Positions 1-8,156 are shown, counted from the stretch's first letter. The stretch: DNA of 64,000 nt from DASUPK01 sp963743575 (GCA_963743575.1 CAVUQC010000007.1:744001-808000); one strand, 5' to 3'. Notes: generated by a model from the sequence alone, not told the origin. Program-made: numbers and translations.

Positions 1-790
1 CGATCTGGGTGACGTCGTCGCGGGAGATCACCCCGGCCTGCACGGCGTTCGCGAGCTCGCCGCCGGCGCTCGCCTGTTCCCACTCGTCACAGAACAAGGT
101 GCACCGCCGGATGGCCTCGAGCTCCACCTCCTGCTTCCCGTGCGCGTCGGCGCCGAGGACCGCGAGATGCTGTCCCGGAGAGAGCTCATCCGACAGGATC
201 ACCGGCTCGCTGCCGGGCGTGACGGTCACGACCACGTCCTGGGCGGCCGCCTCCTTCCGGTCACCGACCCGCCAGCCGAGCTCATCCGCGAGAGCGGCGG
301 CGGCCTCGGGACGCACATCGGCGCAGACGCCCTTCTCGTAGCCGGCGGCCGCGAGGCAACGCGCCGACCAGGCACCGTTGACCCCGCAGCCCACGATGCC
401 GACCGAGACGGCGTCGTCCAGGGCCAGTATCTGGGCCGACACGGCCGCGGCGGCGCCTGTCCGCAGGGAGGTGACCGAGGAGCACTCGATCACGGCCAGC
501 TCCTCCCCGTTCGCGGCGTCGGAGAGGAGCACCTCGCCGCGAACCACCGGCAGCCCCGCGGCGCTGTTCCCGGGGAACGAGGTCACCCACTTGAGCAGGG
601 CGATGCCATCGCCCCGCGCCGGCATGGCCCGGAAGTCGCCGAACGGCGGGCTGTCGAGATAGACCTTCGCCGGCATCTTCCAGTCGCCGGCCGCGTAGCG
701 CTCGAACGCCTCCCGGGTTCGCTCGATTGCCGTCCGAGGATCGATCGTCTCGAGCACGGTCTTTCCGGAGATCACGGGTATCTCGGTCAT
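1..790 (-). CDS. Ornithine cyclodeaminase/mu-crystallin family protein (partial, C-terminus off the window)
   Basis: The reverse strand reads open from ATG at 790 to the window edge (263 codons), so only the C-terminus is missing. Visible family features are a conserved Lys in LLKWVTSFPGN (about residue 67), TSLRTGAA (107-114) and a Rossmann motif GIVGCGVNGA (131-140). Members are NAD(P)-dependent enzymes such as ornithine cyclodeaminase, alanine dehydrogenase and imine or ketimine reductases; which substrate applies here cannot be read. It is divergent from the VOC gene at 853, with about 60 bases between the two starts. Family assignment is firm, exact activity unknown. Confidence 0.85.
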   Translation of the reverse strand, partial: MTEIPVISGKTVLETIDPRTAIERTREAFERYAAGDWKMPAKVYLDSPPFGDFRAMPARGDGIALLKWVTSFPGNSAAGLPVVRGEVLLSDAANGEELAVIECSSVTSLRTGAAAAVSAQILALDDAVSVGIVGCGVNGAWSARCLAAAGYEKGVCADVRPEAAAALADELGWRVGDRKEAAAQDVVVTVTPGSEPVILSDELSPGQHLAVLGADAHGKQEVELEAIRRCTLFCDEWEQASAGGELANAVQAGVISRDDVTQI

Positions 791-852
791 TGCGATGAGT
801 CTCGCACCAGCTCCCGGTCCCTATGGGTGAACTCAAATCGAGAGGAGACGAC

Positions 853-1239
853 ATGCTCAAGGACAGCAAGGCGTACAGCGGCTTCGCGGTCAAAGACATC
901 GCGGAGACCAAGCGGTTCTACGGCGAAACGCTCGGGCTCGAGATCAAGGAGCTCGACGTCGGGGCCCCGCAGCCCCTGCTCGAGCTGCAGGCGGGCGGCC
1001 GCCCGGTCCTGATCTATGAGAAAGGCGACCTGGACCCGGCCAACTACACGATCCTCAACTTCCCGGTGGACGACGTGGAGGCCGCGGTCGACGACCTCGC
1101 CGATAAGGGCGTCGAGTTCGAGCGCTACGAAGGCTTCGACCAGGACGAGAAGGGGATCGACCGCAACGGGCCCGCGGGCGGCATCGGCTGGTTCAAGGAC
1201 CCGGCCGGGAACATCCTCGCCGTACACGGCCAGATGTAG
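853..1239 (+). CDS. VOC (glyoxalase/bleomycin resistance) family protein
   Basis: A 128-aa protein of single-domain vicinal-oxygen-chelate size. The N-terminal half has the typical SGFAVKDIAETKRFYGETLG start and the C-terminal half ends with GIGWFKDPAGNILAVHGQ, as in many VOC proteins. ATG 853 is preferred over the in-frame ATG at 823 because GAGGAG lies just upstream with good spacing. The substrate is unknown; members include glyoxalases, dioxygenases and antibiotic-binding proteins. A strong GC hairpin follows the stop codon. Confidence 0.8.
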   Translation: MLKDSKAYSGFAVKDIAETKRFYGETLGLEIKELDVGAPQPLLELQAGGRPVLIYEKGDLDPANYTILNFPVDDVEAAVDDLADKGVEFERYEGFDQDEKGIDRNGPAGGIGWFKDPAGNILAVHGQM

Positions 1240-1244
1240 CCGCG

Positions 1245-1281
1245 GGGCGGGCGCGGCTACCCTTCGGCGTCGCGCCCGCCC
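1245..1281 (+). terminator. GC-rich hairpin after the VOC gene
   Basis: GGGCGGGCGCG at 1245-1255 pairs perfectly with CGCGCCCGCCC at 1271-1281 across a 15-base loop, starting six bases after the VOC stop. No T-tract follows (GCATAATCA), so it is a non-canonical terminator or 3'-end stabiliser at best. Confidence 0.5.
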
Positions 1282-1294
1282 GCATAATCACCTT

Positions 1295-1318
1295 AAACTC
1301 GATCAGGTTTGCTAGATT
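1295..1318 (+). promoter_or_regulatory. Palindrome and possible -10 box upstream of sir
   Basis: AAACTCGATCAGGTTT at 1295-1310 is a near-palindrome: outer AAAC/GTTT and central GATC match, two inner pairs do not. TAGATT at 1313-1318 looks like a -10 hexamer immediately downstream. It is the only palindrome seen ahead of the sulfate-reduction genes and could be the operator for the Rrf2 regulator at 6672; that link is inference. Confidence 0.35.
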
Positions 1319-1368
1319 GGGCGGCACGCTCGGGCAAGGCTACGTCGACGAAAGGAATTCCGGTTTCC

Positions 1369-3321
1369 ATGGAGCCCGTTTCCGCCCCACCGCCTGATTC
1401 GGCTGCCACAAAGACCGCCGCCGGATCGAAGTCAGGCAACGGCACACCAGTGCCCGCCAAGAAGCTCGCCGACCCCGCGACCCTCAAGCAGGATCCGGAG
1501 AAGAAGCAGGCCGGCAAGGGGAAGGTCGGCTCCCTCGAGAACCCGGAGGTCTACGACAACGTCCCCGGGCACGTGATCCCGATCCTCGAGCGGGAGTTCG
1601 ACGACTTCGACACCGAGGCGGCGAGCTTCCTGCGAGGGGAGCAAACCGAGGAGCAGTTCATCGGCTTCCGCCTGAAGCAGGGCGTCTACGGCCAGCGCCA
1701 GCCCGACGTGCAGATGATCCGGGTGAAGCTTCCGTACGGGGGGGTCAGCCCCGAGCAGATGGAGGCCTTCGCTGACGCGATCGAAGAGCTCGCGCCGCTC
1801 AACAAGGGCCACATCACCACGCGCCAGAACATCCAGATCCATCACATCCCGCTGGCGGATGCGGCGGAGTTCATCCGGCAGATCAGCCAGGCCGGTCTCT
1901 CCTCGCGAGAGGGCTGCGGCAACACCATGCGCAACGTCACGGGGGACCCCTGGGCAGGCGTAGCGGATGACGAGCCATTCGACATCACCCCGTACGCAGC
2001 GGCGTACGCGCGCTACTTCGTCCGCCACCCGACCACGCAGCTGATGCCGCGCAAGGTGAAGACGGCCTTCAGCGCGAGCGACGCCGACCGGGCGATCACC
2101 GAGATCCACGACGTCGGCTTCATCCCCAGGGTCAGAGAAATCGACGGCAAGGAGGTTCGCGGCGTCGAGATCAAGATCGGCGGCGGAACCTCGATCCAGC
2201 CGCGCATCGCCCCCACCCTGAACGAGTTCGTCGAGCTCGACAACGGCGACTACCTGAAGTGGACCGAGGCCGCCCTCCGGATCTTCGACCGCCAGGAGTG
2301 GCTCCGCGAGAACCGTATGCGCGCCCGCATCAAGGTCCTGGTGGACAAGATCGGCATGGACGCCTTCCGCGAGCTGGTGGACGAGGAGCTCGAGGGCGAC
2401 TGGGTCTCAGAACGCGACTTCACCATCGATCACCTTCTCTTCGTCCACGACGAGGAGCCCGACGCCCGGGCGGTCCCGGAGAGCTACGACTCGCCGAACG
2501 ACGACGAGAACGAGTTCGACGCCTGGGTCGAGGACAGCGTCGCCCCGCAGCGCCAGGAAGGGTTCGTCACCGCCACCGTCAAGGTGACGCGCGGCGACCT
2601 CACGCCGGAGCAGTTCCGCGGACTCGCCGCGATCATGCGTGACTTCACCGGCGGCTACGCCCGCACCACCGTCCAGCAGAACCTCGTTCTGCGCTGGATC
2701 CGGCCCGAGTCCCTCTATGACGTCTGGACCCGGCTCAAGGAGCTGGGGCTGGCTGATGCCGGCGCCTTCACCGTCACCGACGTGGTCAGCTGCCCGGGCA
2801 CCGACAGCTGCAAGCTGGGGATCACCGCCTCCATGGGCCTGAACGCCGAGCTGCAGAGGCGCCTGGAGGCGTTGGAGATCACCGACCCGCTCACCAAGCA
2901 GATCCACATCAAGATGAGCGGCTGCCCGAACGGCTGCTCCCAGCACCACATCGCGACAATCGGCTTCTACGGCGCCTCCATCAAGGTCGGCGAGCACACG
3001 ATCCCCGCCTACATCCCCCACATCGCCGGCAACTTCGAGGGCGGCGACGTCGTCTTCGGCCATCGTCTCAAGGCCCGCCTGCCCGCCAAGCGCGTGCCGG
3101 ACGCCGTGGAGCGGTGGATCCGCCACTACGAGGACAACCGCAGGGACGGCGAGAACTTCAACGCCTTCGTCGACCGCACGGGGTTCGACGCGTTCGAAGA
3201 GCTGATCGCTGATCTGAAGCTGCCGGTCGAGTTCACCGCGGACAACCTGATGTTCTTCATCGACTGGAACCGCTCCGAGCCCTACAAGGTCGAGCGGGGC
3301 GAAGGCGAGTGCGCGGTCTAG
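1369..3321 (+). CDS. sir: Ferredoxin-dependent assimilatory sulfite (nitrite-type) reductase
   Basis: This 650-aa protein is of sulfite/nitrite reductase size. Siroheme/4Fe-4S ligands are visible as SCPGTDSC (Cys-X5-Cys) and SGCPNGCSQ (Cys-X3-Cys) in the C-terminal third, with the ferredoxin-like halves before them (for example NKGHITTRQNIQIHH). It should reduce sulfite to sulfide with six electrons from ferredoxin in the cytoplasm. The first ~60 residues are Pro/Ala/Lys-rich and poorly conserved. ATG 1369 is used; an in-frame TTG at 1309 lies inside the promoter-like region and is less likely. cysH follows with a one-base overlap, supporting sulfite rather than nitrite as substrate. Confidence 0.9.
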   Translation: MEPVSAPPPDSAATKTAAGSKSGNGTPVPAKKLADPATLKQDPEKKQAGKGKVGSLENPEVYDNVPGHVIPILEREFDDFDTEAASFLRGEQTEEQFIGFRLKQGVYGQRQPDVQMIRVKLPYGGVSPEQMEAFADAIEELAPLNKGHITTRQNIQIHHIPLADAAEFIRQISQAGLSSREGCGNTMRNVTGDPWAGVADDEPFDITPYAAAYARYFVRHPTTQLMPRKVKTAFSASDADRAITEIHDVGFIPRVREIDGKEVRGVEIKIGGGTSIQPRIAPTLNEFVELDNGDYLKWTEAALRIFDRQEWLRENRMRARIKVLVDKIGMDAFRELVDEELEGDWVSERDFTIDHLLFVHDEEPDARAVPESYDSPNDDENEFDAWVEDSVAPQRQEGFVTATVKVTRGDLTPEQFRGLAAIMRDFTGGYARTTVQQNLVLRWIRPESLYDVWTRLKELGLADAGAFTVTDVVSCPGTDSCKLGITASMGLNAELQRRLEALEITDPLTKQIHIKMSGCPNGCSQHHIATIGFYGASIKVGEHTIPAYIPHIAGNFEGGDVVFGHRLKARLPAKRVPDAVERWIRHYEDNRRDGENFNAFVDRTGFDAFEELIADLKLPVEFTADNLMFFIDWNRSEPYKVERGEGECAV

Positions 3322-4052
3322 TGGCGACGCCCGCTACGGAACATGCCGCGGTGCCCGCCGCGGACCTCGAGGGCCTTCCCTTCGACCCCGAGGTCGTCGC
3401 CGCAGAGCTCGAGGACGCGAGCGCCGAGGAGGCGCTCCGCTGGGCGCTCGACGCCTTCAGCCCGCGCATGTACATCGCCTGCTCGTTCCAGAAGACGAGC
3501 TCGGTGACCGTCCACATGGCGCACTCGATCAATCCCGACGCGCGCTTCTTCTATCTGGACACCGACGTGCTCTTCCCGGAGACCTATGAGACCAAGGCCC
3601 GTCTCGAGGAGCGCTATGGCATCAACTTCCACCGCTACAGCTCGATCACCCTCGAGCAGCAGAAGGGCCTCTACGGCGACGAGCTCTGGAGCCGCGATCC
3701 GGACGCCTGCTGCGGGATCCGCAAGGTGGAGCCGATGCGCTCGGCTCTCGCCGCGGTCGACGTCTGGGTGTCGGGAATCCGCCGCTCGGACTCACAGACC
3801 CGCGCCGGCGCCCCGAAGTTCGGATGGGACAAGCGCTTCGGCCTCTGGAAGCTCAATCCCCTCGCGGATTGGAGCGAGAAGGAGGTCTGGTCCTACGTCT
3901 CAGAGCACGACATCCCCTACAACACACTTCACGATCAGGGTTATCCCTCGATCGGCTGCACGCACTGCACCCGCAAGCCGGGTGCGGGCGAGGACGACCG
4001 CGCTGGGCGCTGGGCCGGCCTCGAGAAGACCGAATGCGGGCTGCACGGGTAG
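3321..4052 (+). CDS. cysH: Assimilatory APS reductase (phosphoadenylyl-sulfate reductase family)
   Basis: A 243-aa protein with all hallmarks of a 4Fe-4S APS reductase: CACSFQ-like substrate loop (IACSFQKTSS), a CC pair in DACCGIRK, CXXC in GCTHCTRK and the C-terminal catalytic ECGLHG. The CC...CXXC cluster ligands indicate APS rather than PAPS as substrate. It gives sulfite for Sir, encoded immediately upstream. GTG 3321 overlaps the sir stop by one base; an in-frame GTG at 3309 is an alternative start. A structured repeat follows within 10 bases of the stop. Confidence 0.9.
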   Translation: MATPATEHAAVPAADLEGLPFDPEVVAAELEDASAEEALRWALDAFSPRMYIACSFQKTSSVTVHMAHSINPDARFFYLDTDVLFPETYETKARLEERYGINFHRYSSITLEQQKGLYGDELWSRDPDACCGIRKVEPMRSALAAVDVWVSGIRRSDSQTRAGAPKFGWDKRFGLWKLNPLADWSEKEVWSYVSEHDIPYNTLHDQGYPSIGCTHCTRKPGAGEDDRAGRWAGLEKTECGLHG

Positions 4053-4060
4053 GGATCGCA

Positions 4061-4146
4061 AGGCCGCTGACTATTGGAGCGAAGGGCGAAGCCCGTAGCG
4101 ACTTATGTCGGGCGGCCGCAGACGATCCCGCCTGATGACGAAGCCG
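4061..4146 (+). repeat. Dispersed multi-hairpin element, copy 1
   Basis: This is the most diverged full copy of a repeat also found at 36962-37060 and, inverted, at 46831-46926. Shared parts are GGCCGCT (4062-4068), the small hairpin GGGC-gaa-GCCC (4084-4094), the linker GTAGCGACTTATGT (from 4095), a GC stem and a final GAAGCC. Here the third stem can re-form as GGCGG (4111-4115) with CCGCC (4128-4132). It fills most of the cysH-sat gap, splitting the sulfur genes into two blocks. Confidence 0.75.
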
Positions 4147-4212
4147 CTACCCTACCCCGCCTTGTGAGACCTTCCTGACCGAACCGATCACCTTTATCCA
4201 CTCAAGGACGCC

Positions 4213-5298
4213 ATGACACAGACTGCCCTCAAGCTTCAGCTCACCGACCGCCAGACCGCCGACTTCGAGATGATCGGCAACGGCGGCTTCGCCCCGCTCA
4301 CCGGCCCCCAGGGCTCGGAGGATTGGAAGAGCGTGGTGGAGAACATGACGCTCACCGGCGGCGAGTACTGGCCGATCCCCATAACGCTGGCCACCGACCT
4401 CGACGTCTCCGAGGGCGACACCGTCGAGGTCTCCTCCGACGAGGGCAAGCCTCTTGGCCGCCTGAACGTGACGGAGATCTTCGAGCGTGACCTGGACACC
4501 GAAGCCGAGAAGGTCTACGGCACCGGAGACAAGGAGCATCCCGGCGTCGCCGCCATCTACGAGGAGGGCGCCCGCTGCGTCGCAGGCACCTATGAGGTCG
4601 ACGAGCTCCCGGATCACGAGGAGGCGTTCACCAAGCGCCAGCTGAGCCCCGCGGAGTCCAAGAAGGCATTCGAGGACCGCGGCTGGAAGCGGATCGTCGC
4701 CTTCCAGACCCGCAACCCGATCCACCGCGCCCACGAGCACGTCACCAAGACCGCGCTCGAGATCACCGACGGGCTGATGATCCACCCGCTGATCGGCAAG
4801 ACCAAGGCCGGCGACATCCCCGCCGAGACCCGGATGCGCTGCTACGAGGTCCTTATGGAGGACTACTACCCCAACGACCGCGTGATCCTCAACGTCTTCC
4901 CCTCGAAGATGCACTACGCGGGCCCCCGTGAGGCGATTCTCCACGCGATCGCCCGCCGGAACTACGGCTGCACCCACTTCATCGTGGGCCGCGATCACGC
5001 CGGCGTCGGCGACTACTACGGGACCTACGACGCGCAGAAGATCTTCGACGGGCTCGACATCGACAAGCTCGGCATCCAGCCCCTCTTCTTCGAGCACACG
5101 TTCTGGTGCAACAAGTGCGAGGGCATGGCGTCGGGCAAGACCTGCCCGCATGGCCAGGAGGACCACGTCTTCCTGAGCGGCACGAAGGTGCGCGAGATGC
5201 TCGGCAACGGCGAAAAGCCGCCGCAGGAGTTCAGCCGCCCCGAGGTGGCTCAGATCTTGATCGACGAATACGCAAAGGAGCAGCAGTCAAATGGCTGA
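4213..5298 (+). CDS. sat: Sulfate adenylyltransferase (ATP sulfurylase)
   Basis: A 361-aa monofunctional Sat-type ATP sulfurylase that makes APS from sulfate and ATP. Nucleotide-binding motifs are QTRNPIHRAHE and GRDHAGVGDYYG, with the HPLIG segment between. A zinc-type pattern CNKCEGMASGKTCPH occurs near the C-terminus. The start is supported by AAGGA a few bases before ATG 4213. cysC overlaps the end by eight bases, so the two are translationally coupled. This is the Sat type, not the heterodimeric CysDN type. Confidence 0.95.
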   Translation: MTQTALKLQLTDRQTADFEMIGNGGFAPLTGPQGSEDWKSVVENMTLTGGEYWPIPITLATDLDVSEGDTVEVSSDEGKPLGRLNVTEIFERDLDTEAEKVYGTGDKEHPGVAAIYEEGARCVAGTYEVDELPDHEEAFTKRQLSPAESKKAFEDRGWKRIVAFQTRNPIHRAHEHVTKTALEITDGLMIHPLIGKTKAGDIPAETRMRCYEVLMEDYYPNDRVILNVFPSKMHYAGPREAILHAIARRNYGCTHFIVGRDHAGVGDYYGTYDAQKIFDGLDIDKLGIQPLFFEHTFWCNKCEGMASGKTCPHGQEDHVFLSGTKVREMLGNGEKPPQEFSRPEVAQILIDEYAKEQQSNG

Positions 5299-5842
5299 CG
5301 AGAAGGGATTCACCCTCTGGTTCACGGGGCTTTCGGGCGCCGGCAAGACGACCATCTCCCACATCGTGGAGACCGAGCTGCGCGAGCGGGGTTCACGCGT
5401 GGAGGTGCTCGACGGCGACGTGGTTCGCGAGAACCTCTCGAAGGGCCTCGGCTTCTCGAAGGAGGACCGCGACACGAACATTCGCCGGATCGCCTTCGTG
5501 GCCGATCTGCTCTCCCGCAACGGCGTGCCCGTGATCACCGCCGCGATCTCCCCATATCGCGAGATCCGCGACGAGGCTCGCGAGCTGATGGGCGACCGCT
5601 TCATCGAGGTCTTCGTCAAGGCCTCGGTCGAGGTCTGTGCGGAGCGCGACGTGAAGGGGCTCTACGAGAAGGCCTTCAAGGGCGAGATCAAGGAGTTCAC
5701 CGGCGTCTCGGACCCGTACGAGCCGCCTCTGAACCCGGAGCTCACACTCGACACCGAGCACGACTCGGCCGAGGAGGACGCCGCAAAGATCCTCACCCTG
5801 CTCGAGGAGCGGCAGCTGATCCCCGCAGCGCAGCCCGCCTAG
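5291..5842 (+). CDS. cysC: Adenylylsulfate (APS) kinase
   Basis: A 183-aa protein with Walker A GLSGAGKT, the DGD motif (VLDGDVVRENL) and the family segment FSKEDRDTNIRRI. It phosphorylates APS to PAPS, the donor for sulfotransferases and the substrate of PAPS-type reductases. Because the CysH here looks APS-specific, PAPS may serve sulfation more than reduction (inference). It overlaps sat by eight bases and shares a CTAG stop with the convergent PHP gene. Confidence 0.95.
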   Translation: MADEKGFTLWFTGLSGAGKTTISHIVETELRERGSRVEVLDGDVVRENLSKGLGFSKEDRDTNIRRIAFVADLLSRNGVPVITAAISPYREIRDEARELMGDRFIEVFVKASVEVCAERDVKGLYEKAFKGEIKEFTGVSDPYEPPLNPELTLDTEHDSAEEDAAKILTLLEERQLIPAAQPA

Positions 5843-6657
5843 GCGGAGCTGCGGCGGGGAGGGAGCTCGGGCTCACCGAGCTCGTAAGTCGGATAGCTCA
5901 AGAAGGAGTCGAACATCTTGTGGGAGGGGCCGTGAAAGTCAGAGGAAGCGGTCGCCGCGAGCCCGCGATCCCTGCACACCTCGAGCAGGAACTTCGTCTG
6001 CGCCCGGTCATGAGCCGGGTAGAAGGCCTCGACGCCCTCGATGTCGAGATCGTCGATCAGCGCAGCCACCTCGTTGGGCTCGTCCATGTCCCAGAAGGGG
6101 TGGGCCAGCACCGCCGATCCGCCTGCGCTGTGGATGATCTTGGTCGCCTCCGCGGCGTCCGGCCAGCGCCGCGGGACGAACGCCTTCGCACCGGGGATGA
6201 GCCACTCCTCGAAGAAGTCGCTCATGCCCTCGGGCGCAACGCCGGCGGCCTTCGCGATGTGCGGGCGACCGACGGAGGAGGCGTCGCCGGCCTGCGCGAT
6301 CGCGTCATCGAAGGTGACGGGCACTCCCTGGGCGCTGAGTCGCTCGACGATCTCCCGCGCACGGGTCACGCGCTCGCGCTGCGCGCGCTCCATCGAGGGG
6401 GCGATCGCGGTCGTGTCCACCCAGTAGCCGAGCATGTGCATGTCATCGATGGCGCCATGCACACACGAGATTTCGGTCGCCGGGATCAGCACGATGCCGG
6501 CCGCGCTCGCCGCCTCCCCCGCCTCCGCCACCCCGTCGATCCCATCGTGATCGGTGAGCGCCAGCATCGTCACTCCCGCCTCCACGGCGGCAGCCACCAC
6601 GCCCGCGGGCGGCAGCTCTCCGTCGGAGTACGTCGAATGGCTCTGAAGGTCCATCAT
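5839..6657 (-). CDS. PHP-domain phosphoesterase (TrpH / RNase AM type)
   Basis: A 272-aa PHP protein with metal-binding motifs LQSHSTYSDG at the N-terminus, LTDHDGIDG, and DFHGPSH near the C-terminus. This family includes 3',5'-nucleoside bisphosphate phosphatases and a 5'-3' exonuclease (RNase AM). Convergent to cysC and next to the sulfur genes, it is a plausible enzyme for removing the 3',5'-bisphosphonucleotide formed from PAPS; that role is inference from position. Its ATG lies only 14 bases from the divergent rrf2 start, and no Shine-Dalgarno sequence is visible. Confidence 0.82.
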   Translation of the reverse strand: MMDLQSHSTYSDGELPPAGVVAAAVEAGVTMLALTDHDGIDGVAEAGEAASAAGIVLIPATEISCVHGAIDDMHMLGYWVDTTAIAPSMERAQRERVTRAREIVERLSAQGVPVTFDDAIAQAGDASSVGRPHIAKAAGVAPEGMSDFFEEWLIPGAKAFVPRRWPDAAEATKIIHSAGGSAVLAHPFWDMDEPNEVAALIDDLDIEGVEAFYPAHDRAQTKFLLEVCRDRGLAATASSDFHGPSHKMFDSFLSYPTYELGEPELPPRRSSA

Positions 6658-6671
6658 CGGCGGGTGAGCAT

Positions 6672-7127
6672 ATGAGGATCTCCGCCAAAGCCGATTACGC
6701 CGTGCGCGCCGCGGTCGAGATGGCCGCCGCCGGTGACGAGCCGGTGAAGGGCGAGAGGCTCGCCGAGGCGCAGGACATCCCGCTCCAGTTCCTCGAGCAC
6801 ATCCTGCTCGAGCTCAAGCACGCCCGCCTGGTCCGGGCCCGGCGTGGCGCCCGCGGCGGCTACTGGCTCGCCCAGCCGCCGGAGGAGATCACTCTGGCGA
6901 GCGTGATCCGCGCGGTCGAGGGACCGCTCGCGAACATCCAGGACCAGGCTCCCGAACAGACCAGCTATCCCGGCAACGCCGAGCAGCTCAGCGAGGTCTG
7001 GATCGCGGTTCGCGCCTCCCTTCGGCGCGTCCTGGAGAACGTCACCATCGCCGACCTGCGCGACGGGAAGATCCCCTCCGAGGTCCTGGAGCTCACGCAG
7101 GACGAGGGCGCGCGGATCACGCGCTAG
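6672..7127 (+). CDS. Rrf2 family transcriptional regulator
   Basis: A 151-aa protein starting MRISAKADYAVRAAVEM, the classic Rrf2 N-terminus, with a winged helix ending RRGARGGYWLAQPPEEI. It contains no Cys at all, so it cannot hold an Fe-S cluster as IscR or NsrR do; it resembles cluster-free members such as CymR, a regulator of sulfur metabolism in Firmicutes. Its place between the sulfate-reduction genes and a TauE permease suggests a sulfur regulator (inference). Its start is only 14 bases from the divergent PHP start. Confidence 0.88.
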   Translation: MRISAKADYAVRAAVEMAAAGDEPVKGERLAEAQDIPLQFLEHILLELKHARLVRARRGARGGYWLAQPPEEITLASVIRAVEGPLANIQDQAPEQTSYPGNAEQLSEVWIAVRASLRRVLENVTIADLRDGKIPSEVLELTQDEGARITR

Positions 7128-7130
7128 CGT

Positions 7131-7161
7131 CCAACCGCGTCCAAGCGGTGAGGGCGGTTGG
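7131..7161 (+). terminator. Hairpin after rrf2
   Basis: CCAACCGC (7131-7138) pairs perfectly with GCGGTTGG (7154-7161), three bases after the rrf2 stop codon. There is no clear T-tract, and the right arm abuts the -35 box of the next promoter. Confidence 0.45.
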
Positions 7162-7190
7162 TTGAGATCGGCGAGTGTCAGGCATACACT
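7162..7190 (+). promoter_or_regulatory. Sigma-70-like promoter
   Basis: TTGAGA (7162-7167) and TACACT (7185-7190) are 17 bases apart, close to the vegetative consensus. The predicted transcription start lies only a few bases before ATG 7204, so the 5' leader is very short. Confidence 0.55.
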
Positions 7191-7203
7191 CCGCCTGCGA
7201 CTC

Positions 7204-7992
7204 ATGCCGGGAAGCCGGACCGCACGGGGACATAGGGGATGGAGACCAAGAGCAGCTTTGCTCGGGGTCGCAGCGTTGCTCGTCGGTCTCTCCGCGACCT
7301 CGGCGCAGGCCTCGACGATCACCATCAACCCAGCCAATCCAGAGCCCGGATTCGGGAACTTCTTCCCCTTCGGTGCGACTACAACCTGGCCTCCGTACAT
7401 GGGCTTCGTCTACAAGAACATCCCTGCCTTCAGCCTCAAGCCCGGCGACAAGGTCGCTTTCGATCTGAGCGTCCAGAACGACACTGACATCCAGCTCCAG
7501 GTCGACATGGCCCCTACCACGACGAACAGCGGCGATGTTCAGACGGCCGCCGGATTCACCACCGTCGCGACCAACACCCAGCTTCCCCAGAACCCGCGAG
7601 GCGATACCACCACCGGCGACTATGAGCTCGCCTTCCCGGTTCAGCTTCCGTTCAACTTCGCAGGCGGCGGGCTGATCATCCGCTTCTCCAACCCGGCCGG
7701 AGCCTTCGCGACCGACACCACCGGCGACGGCGTTCTGGTCAATCGGGCGAACTCCGCCGACCCCAGCGGCAACTTCGTCGAGCGCTTCAACAGCGATGCG
7801 AACGGTCTTGCGCCTTGGAGCAACGTTCTGGCCAGTGAGGTCGCAGGCTTCAGGCTGACAATCGCCGACGCCACGGTCCCGGGCAGCGGCAACGGCAATG
7901 GCTCGGCCGCCACTAAGAAGTGCAAGAAGAAGAAGCACCGCTCAGCCTCCGCTTCCAAGAAGCGGAAGTGCAAGAAGAAGAAGCACCGCTGA
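7204..7992 (+). CDS. Secreted protein of unknown function with Lys-rich C-terminal repeats
   Basis: A 262-aa protein with a Sec signal peptide (GWRPRAALLGVAALLVGLS, cleavage near SAQA/S). The mature part is Asn/Thr/Pro-rich and probably beta-rich (GFTTVATNTQLPQNP, LKPGDKVAFDLSVQND), without a recognised family. It ends with two copies of KKCKKKKHR separated by a Ser/Ala/Lys linker. ATG 7204 is chosen because it lies just downstream of a good promoter; an in-frame TTG at 7162 would overlap the -35 box. Basic tails of this type may bind the anionic cell wall (inference). Confidence 0.7.
   Translation: MPGSRTARGHRGWRPRAALLGVAALLVGLSATSAQASTITINPANPEPGFGNFFPFGATTTWPPYMGFVYKNIPAFSLKPGDKVAFDLSVQNDTDIQLQVDMAPTTTNSGDVQTAAGFTTVATNTQLPQNPRGDTTTGDYELAFPVQLPFNFAGGGLIIRFSNPAGAFATDTTGDGVLVNRANSADPSGNFVERFNSDANGLAPWSNVLASEVAGFRLTIADATVPGSGNGNGSAATKKCKKKKHRSASASKKRKCKKKKHR
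7918..7990 (+). repeat. Pair of identical 25-bp direct repeats encoding the basic tail
   Basis: Positions 7918-7942 and 7966-7990 are identical over 25 bases, beginning AAGTGCAAGAAG and ending GCACCGCT. They encode the two KCKKKKHR units of the preceding protein. Exact identity suggests a recent in-frame duplication. Confidence 0.85.
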
Positions 7993-8066
7993 GCCCCCGA
8001 TAGCGGCATTCGGCACTAGAAACCCCAGCTATTAGGGGGAAAAGACTCTCTTCGCTAAGGTGGCCG

Positions 8067-8099
8067 CTCCTTTTAGGACTCTTTCGGTCATAAAAGGAG
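8067..8099 (+). promoter_or_regulatory. Inverted repeat in the tauE leader that covers an AAGGAG motif
   Basis: CTCCTTTTA (8067-8075) and TAAAAGGAG (8091-8099) are perfect inverted complements separated by 15 bases. The right arm contains AAGGAG, a strong ribosome-binding motif, five bases before a GTG at 8105 that is not in the tauE frame. The tauE start at 8157 lies 57 bases further on. It could be an RNA switch or protein-binding site; no known riboswitch class is recognised. Confidence 0.4.
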
Positions 8100-8156
8100 A
8101 AAAAGTGGACAAGCGGCCCTCGTCCAACGGGCAGCGCCCCTTCCCCAGGACTTCAA

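Noticed and set aside
4170..4212. Second copy of the sir-upstream palindrome before sat
   Set aside because: GAACCGATCACCTTT shares only the central CGATCA with the 1295-1310 site and lacks matching arms.
7993..8100. Known riboswitch (SAM, cobalamin or c-di-AMP type) before tauE
   Set aside because: Only simple stems (CCCC/GGGG near 8023-8038 and the 9-bp repeat) are visible; conserved core motifs of these classes were not recognised.
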